Below, one piece after another: positions 17,373-26,398 of a stretch of 64,000 nucleotides of DNA. Origin of the DNA: CADEED01 sp035701825 (lineage in GTDB: Bacteria; Pseudomonadota; Gammaproteobacteria; Steroidobacterales; Steroidobacteraceae). The translations under genes were made by a program, and so were the position numbers. The DNA lies in the NCBI GenBank assembly GCA_035701825.1, contig DASSRK010000145.1, forward strand, positions 37,362-101,361. The letters are read 5' to 3'. The notes under the pieces were generated by a model. It was not told the origin of the DNA and made no database searches. It saw only the letters and a program-made list of their open reading frames with translations. Every line of letters begins with the position of its first letter. The stretch's first letter is position 1.

Positions 17373-18070
17373 GATGCGAACAGATGATACCCGACCTCTC
17401 CGGCACGTCCGTCGCGAATGCCACGCCACCCGGCCGGCAGCCCGGACAGCGGATCGCGTGCGCGCCGCTCGACGTAGACGCGAGCGTCCGGTGCCAGCAT
17501 GCCTCCCGCGGCGAGCGCGGCGGCCGCGGGGGCCAGCAGGTCGAGGTCGTAGGGCGGGTCGAGCAGCACGATGTCGAAGGGCCCGGAAGGCGGCGACGAT
17601 CCCAGCCACGCGAGCGCGTCCGCGCAGACCACGTTGGCGCCGCTCTCCTGCCATTCCTTCACCAGCGCGTCGATGGCCGCGGCTGCGCGCCGATCTTTCT
17701 CGACGAAAGTCACCGTCGCCGCGCCGCGCGACAGGGCCTCGAGCCCGAGCGCGCCGCTGCCGGCGAACAGGTCGAGCACGCGCGCCCCGGCAATGCGCGG
17801 CTGCAACCAGTTGAACAGGGTTTCCCGCACGCGATCCGGCGTCGGCCGAATCTCCACTCCTGCCGGGAAGCGCAACCTGCGCCCCCGGTGGCGACCGCCG
17901 ATGATGCGCAGGACGCGCGTCGCCGCACGCGCACCACGAACCGCATCATTCGCGCGCGTGGTGCCGTGCTTTTTCCCGCTGTCTTTGACTTTCGCCAAGG
18001 GTCGTCGTGGCTTGCCACCTTTTGGGGGCCGAGCGTACCCTAAGCCCCCAATACGACAAGTTCGGCGCAT
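17369..18070 (-). CDS. rsmD: 16S rRNA (guanine(966)-N2)-methyltransferase
   Basis: A 233-residue protein in the longest reading. The family core begins at about residue 52 (VLRIIGGRHRGRRLRFP), followed by RPTPDRVRETLFNWL, the SAM motif VLDLFAGSGALGLEALSRGA, and the catalytic DPPY in IVLLDPPYD. The first 45 residues are basic and not seen in E. coli RsmD. The next in-frame Val codons are GTC and GTT rather than GTG, so I keep the ATG at 18070 with doubt. Confidence 0.92.
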   Translation of the reverse strand: MRRTCRIGGLGYARPPKGGKPRRPLAKVKDSGKKHGTTRANDAVRGARAATRVLRIIGGRHRGRRLRFPAGVEIRPTPDRVRETLFNWLQPRIAGARVLDLFAGSGALGLEALSRGAATVTFVEKDRRAAAAIDALVKEWQESGANVVCADALAWLGSSPPSGPFDIVLLDPPYDLDLLAPAAAALAAGGMLAPDARVYVERRARDPLSGLPAGWRGIRDGRAGEVGYHLFAS

Positions 18071-18133
18071 CGTTCTGAACGACGAGGGAATGCGACCGTT
18101 CTGACTTCCCGAAAAAGTTTTCCGAGGAGCACT

Positions 18134-20389
18134 ATGAACAGGCTATCTGCGGCCGTGATGATCTTCGTTGGCGCGTTGGTCATGGCCGGCTGCTCGAGCT
18201 CGGTGAACAACTCGCCGGACGTGACTCCCACCGATCCGACCACGGGCAACGGTCTGCCGCCGGGTGGCACCGCCACCTCCGCCGCCCCCACCGCCGCGTT
18301 GTTCCAGCCAGCCCAGGGCGTCTTCCCCTTTCCGAACGACCTGTACTTCGGTGGCACCACCGACGGCACCATCAACATCCAGCCGGCGAACGGCCTGATC
18401 CCGAACCAGGTGGGATTGAATGCGCTCGACGGGTGGTCGACCACCGCGCCGATCCGCATCCGTTTCGGCGGCGCACTCGATCCGGCGACGTTCAGCGCCG
18501 CGAACATCCGCGTCTACCAGGTGACGACCAGCAACACCAACAAGGCAGTCTCCGGATTCACCCGGCCACTGACGTACGGCACCGAGTTTTCGGCGAACAT
18601 CGCCAGCGACACCGGCGTCGGCAACACCATCCTCGAGATCAAGCCGCTGGTGCCGTTGGTGCCGTCGACGGGTCCGATACCGCCGAGCACCACGCTGCCG
18701 GACGGCGTGGGTTACCTGGTGTTCCTCACCAACGGCATCCACATGATGGGTGGCGCCGCGGCGACCGCGGACACCAACTACGCGCAGATCAAGACCACGC
18801 TCCTCGGCGCGAGCCTCAATCCCGCCAGTTGCACCACCCTGCCGAACGCGCCCATGCAGGGCGCCTGCGGATTCACGGCCTCGCACCTGATCGTCAACAA
18901 CGGGTTGCCGGCGCCGCTCAAGCTGGATCCCGCGAGCATCATCGTCTCGTTCCACTTCTCGACGCTGGCGACGCATGACACGCTGCGCGCGTTGGGACTG
19001 ATGATCTTCAATCCGCAGGCGCCAGCCCCGGCGATCGTCGTGGCACCGACCTCGATCCCGCTGAACACCATCAACCCGGCGCTGCCCGCTTACGCGAGTG
19101 CGCGCTCCGGTACAGTGACGGTGCCTTACTACTCGTACATCCCGACCGCGCAGATGGCCGGCGGCATCAGCAACGACCCGGCGGTGCTGCGCACCGCGTG
19201 GCGCGCCGCGGCAGCCCCGCCGGCACCGCTCACCGATCCGAACAACGAGCGCAATCTCACCCGCTACAACCCGGTACCCGAGCTGCGCGCCAGCAAGGCG
19301 ATCCCGCTGCTGGTGACCATGCCGAACGCCAACGCCGGCCCTGCCGGCGTCAAGCCCGCCAACGGCTGGCCGGTGATCATCTTCGAGCATGGCATCACGC
19401 GTGACCGCAGCGACTCGTTCGCGCTGGCCCAGGCGTTCGCCGGCAGCGGTTGGGTGATCGCCGCCGTCGACCTGCCACTGCACGGCATCACCAACACGGC
19501 GAGCCCGCTTTACCAGGCGACCAATGAGCAGACCTTCAACCTCGACCTGGTCGTGAACCAGACCGGCGCATCGGGACCAGACGGCGTCATCGACAGCACC
19601 GGCACGCACTTCATCAACCTCACTTATCCGCTGGCCAGCCGCGACAACCTGCGTCAGGGCGTGGTGAACCTGCTGGCCCTGGCCCGTGCGCTGCCCGGGC
19701 TCGACCTCGACGGCGACAACGTCGGCGACATCGACCCGGCGCGGATCGCCTTCGTCGGCCAGTCGCTGGGCTCGATCGTCGGCATCGGCTTCGGCGCGGC
19801 GCTGCCGACCCCTACGACGCTGCCGTATCCCACGACCACGCCACTGCGTGTGCCGACCATGGTGCTGTCGGTACCGGGTGGTGGCGTGGCGGCGCTGCTG
19901 CGCGACTCGCCGACGTTCGGGCCGCGCATCAACGCGGGCCTCGCGGGTCTCGGCCTGATGCCGGGCACCTCGCTGTACGCGCAGTTCTTCCGCGACGTGC
20001 AGAACATCGTCGACGCCGGCGACCCGCTGAACTTCGTCGCACTGGCGGCCTCGCAGCGGTCTATCTACTTCCAGCAGATGGTCGGCAACGGCTCGACCGT
20101 GCTGCCCGACCAGGTGATCCCGAACTCGGCGACGCAGCGGCTCATCGACGCCATCGTCGCCAGCGGCCAGGCGTTCCCGCGCGTGGTGCCGGGCTCCCCG
20201 GTCAACGGCGACGGCTACGTCAACTTCGTGCTCGGCGACCACGGCTCACTGCTGAACCCGGCGGCCAGCGCGCCGGCGACGGCCGAGATGCAGACCGAGT
20301 CGGTGATCTATACGGCCGGGGCGCCCGGGCCCATTCCGCCGGCGACCATCGTTCCAGGCGCCGCCACGCCGGCCCCGGTTCAGCCGTAA
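18134..20389 (+). CDS. VolA/Pla-1-type extracellular (phospho)lipase lipoprotein
   Basis: A 751-residue lipoprotein (lipobox VMAGC, Cys20) with a Thr/Pro-rich linker. It resembles the VolA/Pla-1/cef lipases exposed on the surface of Vibrio and Aeromonas. The alpha/beta-hydrolase core shows the oxyanion region VIIFEHGITRDRSDS, and the nucleophile elbow FVGQSLGSIVG places catalytic Ser at residue 544. A late His (LGDHGSLLN) may complete the triad. Expected role: release of fatty acids from phospholipids for growth. It is transcribed toward ftsY, but a strong terminator separates them. Divergent from rsmD, with AGGAG eight bases before the ATG. Confidence 0.85.
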   Translation: MNRLSAAVMIFVGALVMAGCSSSVNNSPDVTPTDPTTGNGLPPGGTATSAAPTAALFQPAQGVFPFPNDLYFGGTTDGTINIQPANGLIPNQVGLNALDGWSTTAPIRIRFGGALDPATFSAANIRVYQVTTSNTNKAVSGFTRPLTYGTEFSANIASDTGVGNTILEIKPLVPLVPSTGPIPPSTTLPDGVGYLVFLTNGIHMMGGAAATADTNYAQIKTTLLGASLNPASCTTLPNAPMQGACGFTASHLIVNNGLPAPLKLDPASIIVSFHFSTLATHDTLRALGLMIFNPQAPAPAIVVAPTSIPLNTINPALPAYASARSGTVTVPYYSYIPTAQMAGGISNDPAVLRTAWRAAAAPPAPLTDPNNERNLTRYNPVPELRASKAIPLLVTMPNANAGPAGVKPANGWPVIIFEHGITRDRSDSFALAQAFAGSGWVIAAVDLPLHGITNTASPLYQATNEQTFNLDLVVNQTGASGPDGVIDSTGTHFINLTYPLASRDNLRQGVVNLLALARALPGLDLDGDNVGDIDPARIAFVGQSLGSIVGIGFGAALPTPTTLPYPTTTPLRVPTMVLSVPGGGVAALLRDSPTFGPRINAGLAGLGLMPGTSLYAQFFRDVQNIVDAGDPLNFVALAASQRSIYFQQMVGNGSTVLPDQVIPNSATQRLIDAIVASGQAFPRVVPGSPVNGDGYVNFVLGDHGSLLNPAASAPATAEMQTESVIYTAGAPGPIPPATIVPGAATPAPVQP

Positions 20390-20409
20390 ACTGCGCCTCT
20401 TTCGACACA

Positions 20410-20441
20410 GGGGCGGCCCGGTGCTCGGGCCGCCCCTTTTT
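20410..20441 (+). terminator. Rho-independent terminator between the lipase gene and ftsY
   Basis: An 11-bp GC stem (20410-20420 with 20426-20436), a 5-nt loop and a T5 tract. It ends 20 bp before the ftsY ATG, so ftsY needs its own promoter or readthrough. Confidence 0.93.
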
Positions 20442-20461
20442 CATCTCCATGACGGACGCGA

Positions 20462-21418
20462 ATGGCTGAAGAGAAGCAATCGTTCCTCGCGCGCATGCGC
20501 GCCAAGATCAATCGCCCGGGATCCTGGCTTTCCTACGACCTCGCCAACCTCGTTCCCGGCCGCAAGATCGACGCCGAGGTGCTGGATGATCTCGAGACGC
20601 GATTGCTCACCGCCGATGTGGGCGTCGAGGCCACGCAGCAAATCCTCGAGGACCTGCGCACGAAGGTGGCCCGCAAGGAGCTCGACGACGTCGACAGGCT
20701 GATCGCGGCGCTCACGGACGCGATCACCGCGATCCTCATGCCGGTCCAGCAGCGGCTCGACATCTCCGCGCACCGGCCCTTCGTGCTACTGGTGGTCGGC
20801 GTCAACGGCTCGGGCAAGACCACCACCATCGGCAAGCTGGCGCGCCGCTATGCCGAGGCCGGCAAGCAGGTGGTGCTCGCCGCCGGCGACACTTTTCGCG
20901 CGGCCGCGATCGAGCAGCTCGGCGTGTGGGCTTCGCGCAGCGGCGCCGACATCGTCCAGCAGCAGGCGGGCGCCGATCCGGGCGCGGTGGTTTTCGATGC
21001 GGTCACCGCGGCGCGCTCGCGCCGCGCCGATGTGGTCATCATCGACACCGCGGGACGGCTGCACAGCCAATCGCACCTCATGGATGAGCTCAAGAAGGTC
21101 AAACGCGTCATCCAGCGCGTCGAGCCCTCGGCGCCGCACGAGGTGCTGCTGGTGCTCGACGCCAACCAGGGACAGAACGCGCTCACCCAGGCGACGCAGT
21201 TCCACCAGGCCGTCGGCGTCACGGGCCTGGTGCTCACCAAGCTCGACGGCACCGCCAAGGGCGGCATCGTGATTGCGATCGCGCGCAAGCTGGGGATTCC
21301 CATCCGCTTCATCGGGGTCGGCGAACAGGCCGAGGATTTCGGCGAATTCGACGCCCGCGCCTTCGCCGCCGCGCTGGTGTCGGGCAACGGCCAAGGCAAC
21401 GAGAAGGGCTCGCGCTAG
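20462..21418 (+). CDS. ftsY: signal recognition particle receptor FtsY
   Basis: A 318-residue SRP GTPase that docks SRP-ribosome complexes at the inner membrane. It has an N domain (residues 1-100), G1 GVNGSGKTTT at 113-122, the insertion-box DTFRAAAIEQL, G3 DTAGRLHSQSHLM, and G4 TKLDGTAKGG. The long acidic A domain of E. coli FtsY is missing, leaving a compact NG form with a short amphipathic N terminus (MAEEKQSFLARMRAKI) that may contact membrane. It heads the ftsYEX cluster. Confidence 0.97.
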   Translation: MAEEKQSFLARMRAKINRPGSWLSYDLANLVPGRKIDAEVLDDLETRLLTADVGVEATQQILEDLRTKVARKELDDVDRLIAALTDAITAILMPVQQRLDISAHRPFVLLVVGVNGSGKTTTIGKLARRYAEAGKQVVLAAGDTFRAAAIEQLGVWASRSGADIVQQQAGADPGAVVFDAVTAARSRRADVVIIDTAGRLHSQSHLMDELKKVKRVIQRVEPSAPHEVLLVLDANQGQNALTQATQFHQAVGVTGLVLTKLDGTAKGGIVIAIARKLGIPIRFIGVGEQAEDFGEFDARAFAAALVSGNGQGNEKGSR

Positions 21419-21428
21419 ACTGCGCGCC

Positions 21429-22163
21429 ATGATTTCGTTCGACAACGTCGCCAAGCGCTATCCGAACGGCCGCGAAGGGCTGGCCGGCGTTTCGTTCGCC
21501 ATCCAGCCGGGCGAGTTCGTGTTCCTGACCGGCCGCTCCGGCGCCGGCAAGAGCTCGGTACTCAAGCTGATCGCGTTGCTCGAACGGCCGACGCGCGGCA
21601 CGGTGACGGTCAACGGCCACAACACCGGCAAGCTCAAAGCCAGCAGGATTCCCGCCTATCGCCGCGCTATCGGCGTGGTGTTCCAGGATCACAAGCTGCT
21701 GGTCGACCGCCCGGTGTACGACAACGTGGCGCTGCCGCTGGTGGTCGCGGGCACGCCGTTCAAGGAAGTGGACCGGCGCGTGCGTGCCGCGCTCGACCAG
21801 GTTGGCTTGTTAGGCCGCGAGCGATCCCTGCCGCTGGAGCTGTCGGTGGGCGAACAGCAGCGCGTCGGTATCGCGCGCGCGGTGATCAGCAAGCCGCAGC
21901 TGCTGATCGCCGATGAGCCCACCGGCAACCTCGATCCGGCGCTGGCCGTCGAAGTCATGCTGGTGTTCAAGCGCTTCCAGGAAGTCGGAGTCACCGTGAT
22001 CATCGCGTCGCACGATCCGCACCTGGTGGAGACCTTCGGCGAGCGCGAGATCGTGCTGGACGGCGGCCGCATCGGCTCGGACACCTTGCACGCCGCCGCC
22101 GCGGCGCGCATGACGGCGCAGGCGCCGCGGCTCGCCGACCTGCCGAACATCAGGCTCGAATGA
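21429..22163 (+). CDS. ftsE: cell division ATP-binding protein FtsE
   Basis: A 244-residue ABC ATPase working with FtsX to activate septal peptidoglycan hydrolases. Walker A is GRSGAGKSS (about 35-43), the Q-loop is VVFQDHKLL, Walker B LLIADEPTGNLD, and the H-loop IIASHDPHL. The signature reads LSVGEQQRVG, where FtsE usually has LSGGEQQRVG. The C-terminal 20 residues extend beyond E. coli FtsE. The start lies 10 bp after ftsY; its stop overlaps ftsX (ATGA). Confidence 0.96.
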   Translation: MISFDNVAKRYPNGREGLAGVSFAIQPGEFVFLTGRSGAGKSSVLKLIALLERPTRGTVTVNGHNTGKLKASRIPAYRRAIGVVFQDHKLLVDRPVYDNVALPLVVAGTPFKEVDRRVRAALDQVGLLGRERSLPLELSVGEQQRVGIARAVISKPQLLIADEPTGNLDPALAVEVMLVFKRFQEVGVTVIIASHDPHLVETFGEREIVLDGGRIGSDTLHAAAAARMTAQAPRLADLPNIRLE

Positions 22164-23089
22164 GCGGCGCGGTCTCCTCCTACGGAACCCGGCATTTGCA
22201 GGCGCTGTTCGGCTCGCTCGGCCGGCTCGCGCGCGCGCCGCTCGCGACGTTGCTCACGCTGATGGTGATCGGCGTGGCACTGGCGTTGCCCGCGGGCCTT
22301 GCGCTGGTGGTCGCCAACCTGCGTGCGGCGACGGGCGATCTCGGCAGCGCGGTTGATTTCACCGTGCATTTCAAGATCGGCACGCCGATCGAGCGCGTGC
22401 AACAGATCGCCACGGGCGCACGCGCGCGCTCTGAAATCCAATCGGTCACGGTGACCACCGCGGACCAGGCGCTCGAGGAGTTCAAGACCACTTCAGGGTT
22501 CGGCGACGCGCTGGCGGCGCTCAAGGACAACCCGCTGCCGCACCACCTCACGGTACGGCCCACGCGCGCGGCCAGCGGGCCCGCGGAGGTCGAGTCCTTG
22601 CGACGCTACTTCACGGCCTTTCCCGAGGTCGAAATCGTGCAGCTCGATCTCGACTGGGTCCGCCGGCTGCATTCGCTGCTCGAGGTGATCCGGCGCACGC
22701 TGTGGGTGGTGATCGCGGTACTCGGACTTGGCGTCCTGGCCGTGATCGGCAACACCATCCGGCTCGAAATCCAGCAGCGCCGGCCGGAGATCGAAGTAAC
22801 CAAGCTGGTCGGCGGCTCCAACGCCTTCGTTCGGCGACCGTTCCTGTACACCGGGCTGTTCTATGGTCTGGGAGGGGCACTCCTGGCCGCCCTGATCGTC
22901 TTCGGGGGCATGACCTATCTCGACCAGGCGGTGCGCGAGCTGTCGGCACAATACGGGGGGAGTTTCCGGATGGCGGGCCTGGGCCCCCGGGGATTGGGAA
23001 TCCTTGCCGGCGTGGGTGCCGCCCTGGGCTGGTTCGGCGCGCTGATCTCCACCGGCCGGCACCTGCGCCAGATCGAACCCCGCGCCTGA
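22160..23089 (+). CDS. ftsX: cell division protein FtsX
   Basis: A 309-residue inner-membrane partner of FtsE. One membrane segment near residues 32-55 is followed by a periplasmic domain (about 60-175, which recruits amidase activators in relatives). Three more segments form the FtsX/MacB permease core (LWVVIAVLGLGVLAVIGNTIRL, LFYGLGGALLAALIVF and a last helix near 285). It is coupled to ftsE by a 4-bp overlap. The following 149 bp contain the rpoH control region. Confidence 0.95.
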   Translation: MSGAVSSYGTRHLQALFGSLGRLARAPLATLLTLMVIGVALALPAGLALVVANLRAATGDLGSAVDFTVHFKIGTPIERVQQIATGARARSEIQSVTVTTADQALEEFKTTSGFGDALAALKDNPLPHHLTVRPTRAASGPAEVESLRRYFTAFPEVEIVQLDLDWVRRLHSLLEVIRRTLWVVIAVLGLGVLAVIGNTIRLEIQQRRPEIEVTKLVGGSNAFVRRPFLYTGLFYGLGGALLAALIVFGGMTYLDQAVRELSAQYGGSFRMAGLGPRGLGILAGVGAALGWFGALISTGRHLRQIEPRA

Positions 23090-23109
23090 AGCGCTGCCGT
23101 TCTAGATCA

Positions 23110-23124
23110 ATAACTTAGAGTTAT
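23110..23124. repeat. 15-bp perfect palindrome between ftsX and rpoH
   Basis: ATAACT (23110-23115), TAG, AGTTAT (23119-23124), an AT-rich island in GC-rich DNA, 20 bp upstream of the rpoH -35 element. It is too weak for a terminator and better suits a protein-binding site. Not matched to a known operator. Confidence 0.5.
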
Positions 23125-23143
23125 GGTCTCTCCTCCGGGGGAT

Positions 23144-23171
23144 GGAACTGATGGGGCCTTTAGCACTCTAA
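23144..23171 (+). promoter_or_regulatory. sigma-E (RpoE)-type promoter of rpoH
   Basis: GGAACT at 23144-23149 and TCTAA at 23167-23171 are 17 bp apart, which matches the E. coli sigma-E consensus GGAACTT-N15-GTCTRA in both elements and spacing. E. coli rpoH is known to have a sigma-E promoter (P3). The predicted start is about 23177-23179, giving a leader of about 60 nt. A weak sigma-70 -10 (TAGTAT, 23184-23189) is also present. Confidence 0.72.
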
Positions 23172-23186
23172 TCGCCCGACTGCTAG
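23160..23186. promoter_or_regulatory. CIRCE-like HrcA operator over the rpoH promoter
   Basis: TTAGCACTC (23160-23168), a 9-base spacer, then GACTGCTAG (23178-23186). The CIRCE consensus is TTAGCACTC-N9-GAGTGCTAA, so the left half is exact and the right half matches 7 of 9. It covers the sigma-E -10 element and the predicted start, where HrcA binding would block transcription. Confidence 0.72.
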
Positions 23187-23238
23187 TATTTCGACCCACC
23201 GGAAAGACCCAGCAGATCGCCCAAGGAGGTTCGTAACG

Positions 23239-24129
<891 letters not shown>

Positions 24130-24159
24130 GCCGCTCGGCTTCGGACTTCCATTCATCGA

Positions 24160-24186
24160 CCCCGGCGCGACCCGCCGGGGTTTTTT
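24160..24186 (+). terminator. Rho-independent terminator of rpoH
   Basis: CCCCGGCG (24160-24167), 5-nt loop, CGCCGGGG (24173-24180), then T6. Confidence 0.94.
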
Positions 24187-24298
24187 ATTGCCCCCCGCAT
24201 CACGCGCGAGTCCGGAGCTCGACTGCATCCATGCCGGATCCGGAGCACTCGGCGCCCGCCAAAGATCAATTGTTTCAGGAGTGAAACCCGTGGGGATC

Positions 24299-24331
24299 AA
24301 AAAAGGCGGCGGACCGGTGGGGTCCGCCGCC
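24299..24331 (-). terminator. Rho-independent terminator of the OmpA-family lipoprotein gene
   Basis: On the minus strand an 11-bp stem (24331-24321 with 24315-24305) and 5-nt loop are followed by T6 (the A run at 24299-24304). It lies 25 bp after the minus-strand stop. Confidence 0.93.
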
Positions 24332-24355
24332 TTGTGCGCGGCGGGATCAGTCGTA

Positions 24356-25051
24356 TCAGCCGCGCACGATGGGCTGTAGCTTCAACTCCACGCGGCGGTT
24401 CTGCTGCTTGCCCGCGGCGGTGGTATTGGGAGCAATGGGCCGCGTCTCGCCGGCACCCACCGCGACGATGCGCTGCTGGTTCACGCCGTGCGACTGCAGG
24501 TACGAGCCCACCGAGTTCGCACGGTTGAGCGAGAGCTGCTGGTTGTAGTCTTCCGCGCCGTCGCTGTCGGTATGGCCTTCGACGTCGATCAGCGTCTTGT
24601 CGAATTCCTTCAGCACCAGGCTCACCGAATCCAGCACCTTGTAGAAGCTCGCGTTCAGGTCCGCGCTCGCGGTCTTGAAGGTGATGTTGCCGGGCATGTT
24701 GAGGATGAGGTCGTTGCCATTGCGCGTGACCGACACGCCGGTGCCCTGCAGCTGTGCGCGCAGCTTCGCCTCCTGCTTGTCCATGTACGCGCCCACACCC
24801 GCGCCCGTCAGTGCGCCGACGCCGGCCCCGATGAGCGCGCGTTCACGACGCTCCTTGGAATTGTCGCCGGTCAGTGCGCCGATGGCGGCACCCGCGAGGG
24901 CGCCGATGCCCGCGCCCTTGGACGCGTTGTTCACCTTCTTCTCGCCCGTGTAGGCGTCGGTGGTGGTGCAACCCGCGGCGATCAGCGCCGTGCCGGTCGC
25001 AATCAAGGTGGCCAGCAGGCCGCTGCGAACAAAATTCGATGACTTCATCAT
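24356..25051 (-). CDS. OmpA-family peptidoglycan-binding lipoprotein (YiaD-like)
   Basis: A 231-residue lipoprotein with lipobox ALIAAGC. A Gly-zipper region with two repeats (GAGIGALAGAAIGALTGD and GAGVGALTGAGVGAYMD, residues 47-90) is followed by the OmpA C-terminal domain (about 110-228). There DVEGHTDSDGAEDYNQQLSLNRA and GAGETRPIAPN-type residues bind diaminopimelate in peptidoglycan. The layout matches E. coli YiaD. It would tie the outer membrane to the cell wall. Its own terminator follows; MM at the start leaves two adjacent ATG choices. Confidence 0.9.
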   Translation of the reverse strand: MMKSSNFVRSGLLATLIATGTALIAAGCTTTDAYTGEKKVNNASKGAGIGALAGAAIGALTGDNSKERRERALIGAGVGALTGAGVGAYMDKQEAKLRAQLQGTGVSVTRNGNDLILNMPGNITFKTASADLNASFYKVLDSVSLVLKEFDKTLIDVEGHTDSDGAEDYNQQLSLNRANSVGSYLQSHGVNQQRIVAVGAGETRPIAPNTTAAGKQQNRRVELKLQPIVRG

Positions 25052-25125
25052 TCATCCTCCTTGCGGGGCATCTTGGCGGCCCGCATCTGAACGCCGAATG
25101 AACCTGCTTTTCTGTGCGCCAGTTC

Positions 25126-25650
25126 TCAGTCGACAGCTTCGGGGGAAGCTGGCGGCGAGGTCGCACGCGTATAGCCACGCGGACGAATCGCAACGGTATT
25201 GCGAATCATCGTGCAGCGCACCCCATCCTTGCGGAAATAGCCGTACTCGAAAGTCGGCGTCGAGCGACCCTCGCGCTCGAGTTCGATCCTAACGACCGAC
25301 TCTTGTTCGGGCGTAAGAGAAAATCGCATCTCCAGGTCGGAATTTCCGCCGTGATCGAACGAGATATTCATGGCGCGCGTCCACACCGAATAACCCGGAA
25401 AAACCCGCGCGCAGGCCAATGCCGCGATCGGGTCCGCGAGCGCCGCCTGGTAACCGCCAAACATCACGCCGCCCGGGTTGCGCGACATGGCGTTGAGCGG
25501 CAGCAGGATGCGCACGCTGCGCCAACCCTCGGCGATCTCCAGCACCTTGATGCGCATCGGTCGGAATGGCGGATACAGCTCTAACAGGCGTGCATCGGGG
25601 AGGATTCCGCTGCGCGATACCCACCGCATGATCTTCGACGTCACCGTCAT
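25126..25650 (-). CDS. hotdog-fold thioesterase-like protein (DUF4442)
   Basis: A 174-residue cytoplasmic protein starting MTVTSKIMRWVSRSG. NPGGVMFGGYQAALADPIAALACAR at about residues 80-104 is the long helix and preceding loop of the hotdog fold, as in the PaaI and DUF4442 groups. Expected chemistry is hydrolysis of an acyl-CoA, but the catalytic Asp/Asn pattern is not diagnostic. The ATG at 25650 begins the conserved part; longer readings run through the divergent gene's promoter. Confidence 0.75.
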   Translation of the reverse strand: MTVTSKIMRWVSRSGILPDARLLELYPPFRPMRIKVLEIAEGWRSVRILLPLNAMSRNPGGVMFGGYQAALADPIAALACARVFPGYSVWTRAMNISFDHGGNSDLEMRFSLTPEQESVVRIELEREGRSTPTFEYGYFRKDGVRCTMIRNTVAIRPRGYTRATSPPASPEAVD

Positions 25651-25728
25651 GGGGACGCATTCTTGCAGAGGCCGACTCGAAAGAACCAATCTTGAAACGC
25701 GACAGGCCGCGGCGTAGCGTTCCTCGCC

Positions 25729-26196
25729 ATGCGCACCATGCACCAATGGCTGGACGAATACGGTTCGAGCCACCAGAACTCCACCAACGAGCTGCTGCAC
25801 TGGATCTGCGTGCCTGCCATCGTAATGACGGTGATCGGACTACTGTGGTCGATCCCCGTGCCAGCGGCGTTTGGCGAGGCATCGCCCTGGGTCAACTGGG
25901 CGACCATCGGCGTCGCGCTCGCGGTGACCTACTACTTCTTCCTGTCGCCCGCGCTCGCGGCCGGCGCCACGCTGTGCCTGGTGGCGCTGCTGTTCGTCGT
26001 CAGATGGCTCGACACCCTGCCCTGGCCACTGTGGCAGATCTGCGTGGCGGTGTTCGTCGTCGCCTGGATCGGGCAATTCATCGGCCACTCCATCGAAGGC
26101 AAGCGGCCGTCGTTCTTCAAGGACGTGCAGTTCCTGATGATCGGCCCGATCTGGCTGGTCTCGCACGTGTACCGGCGGCTCGGCCTCGCGTACTGA
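25729..26196 (+). CDS. Mpo1-like (DUF962) membrane protein
   Basis: A 155-residue inner-membrane protein with four hydrophobic segments. MHQWLDEYGSSHQNSTNELLHW and the late FIGHSIEGKRPSFFKDVQF carry the conserved His residues of the DUF962/YGL010w group. Yeast Mpo1 of this family is an Fe(II)-dependent dioxygenase in fatty-acid alpha-oxidation; bacterial members are untested. Just after it lies a broken dehydrogenase gene and a repeat. Confidence 0.86.
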   Translation: MRTMHQWLDEYGSSHQNSTNELLHWICVPAIVMTVIGLLWSIPVPAAFGEASPWVNWATIGVALAVTYYFFLSPALAAGATLCLVALLFVVRWLDTLPWPLWQICVAVFVVAWIGQFIGHSIEGKRPSFFKDVQFLMIGPIWLVSHVYRRLGLAY

Positions 26197-26200
26197 AACC

Positions 26201-26340
26201 ATGCGCGCCATGGTGCTGCGCGAATACGGCGCACCGGACGTGCTGCATCCGGAGGACTGCGTGCGCGAATCCAGCCCGGCCGGACCGTGTTGATCCACGC
26301 AGGCGCGGCGGCGTGGCCACGTCGCCATGCTCGCGAAAAT
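26201..26340 (+). pseudogene. remnant of a zinc/quinone-type alcohol dehydrogenase
   Basis: The ATG at 26201 opens MRAMVLREYGAPDVLHPEDC, the usual N terminus of an MDR-family quinone oxidoreductase, but reading stops at TGA 26291. Directly before that stop the sequence jumps to a piece reading VLIHAGA in one frame and GHVAMLAK in another. Those blocks belong together around residue 150 of the intact family (cofactor-binding GxGxxG region). So roughly 100 codons are deleted and the frame is shifted; the 3' half is gone. The junction abuts the palindromic repeat at 26351-26398. Confidence 0.72.
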
Positions 26341-26350
26341 GGGCTCGCGA

Positions 26351-26398
26351 AAATGGGGTCAGACCCCATTTGCTAGGAAATGGGGTCTGACCCCATTA
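26351..26398. repeat. pair of TGGGGTC(A/T)GACCCCA palindromes
   Basis: Two 21-bp near-perfect palindromes at 26351-26371 and 26378-26398 differ at the centre (A versus T), so together they also form a 20-bp perfect inverted repeat with a 6-bp spacer. A short direct repeat (CTCGCGAAAATGGG twice) sits just upstream at 26330-26357. Such AATGGGGTCTGACCCC units recur in many proteobacterial genomes. The second unit ends seven bases before the next ATG. Confidence 0.85.
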
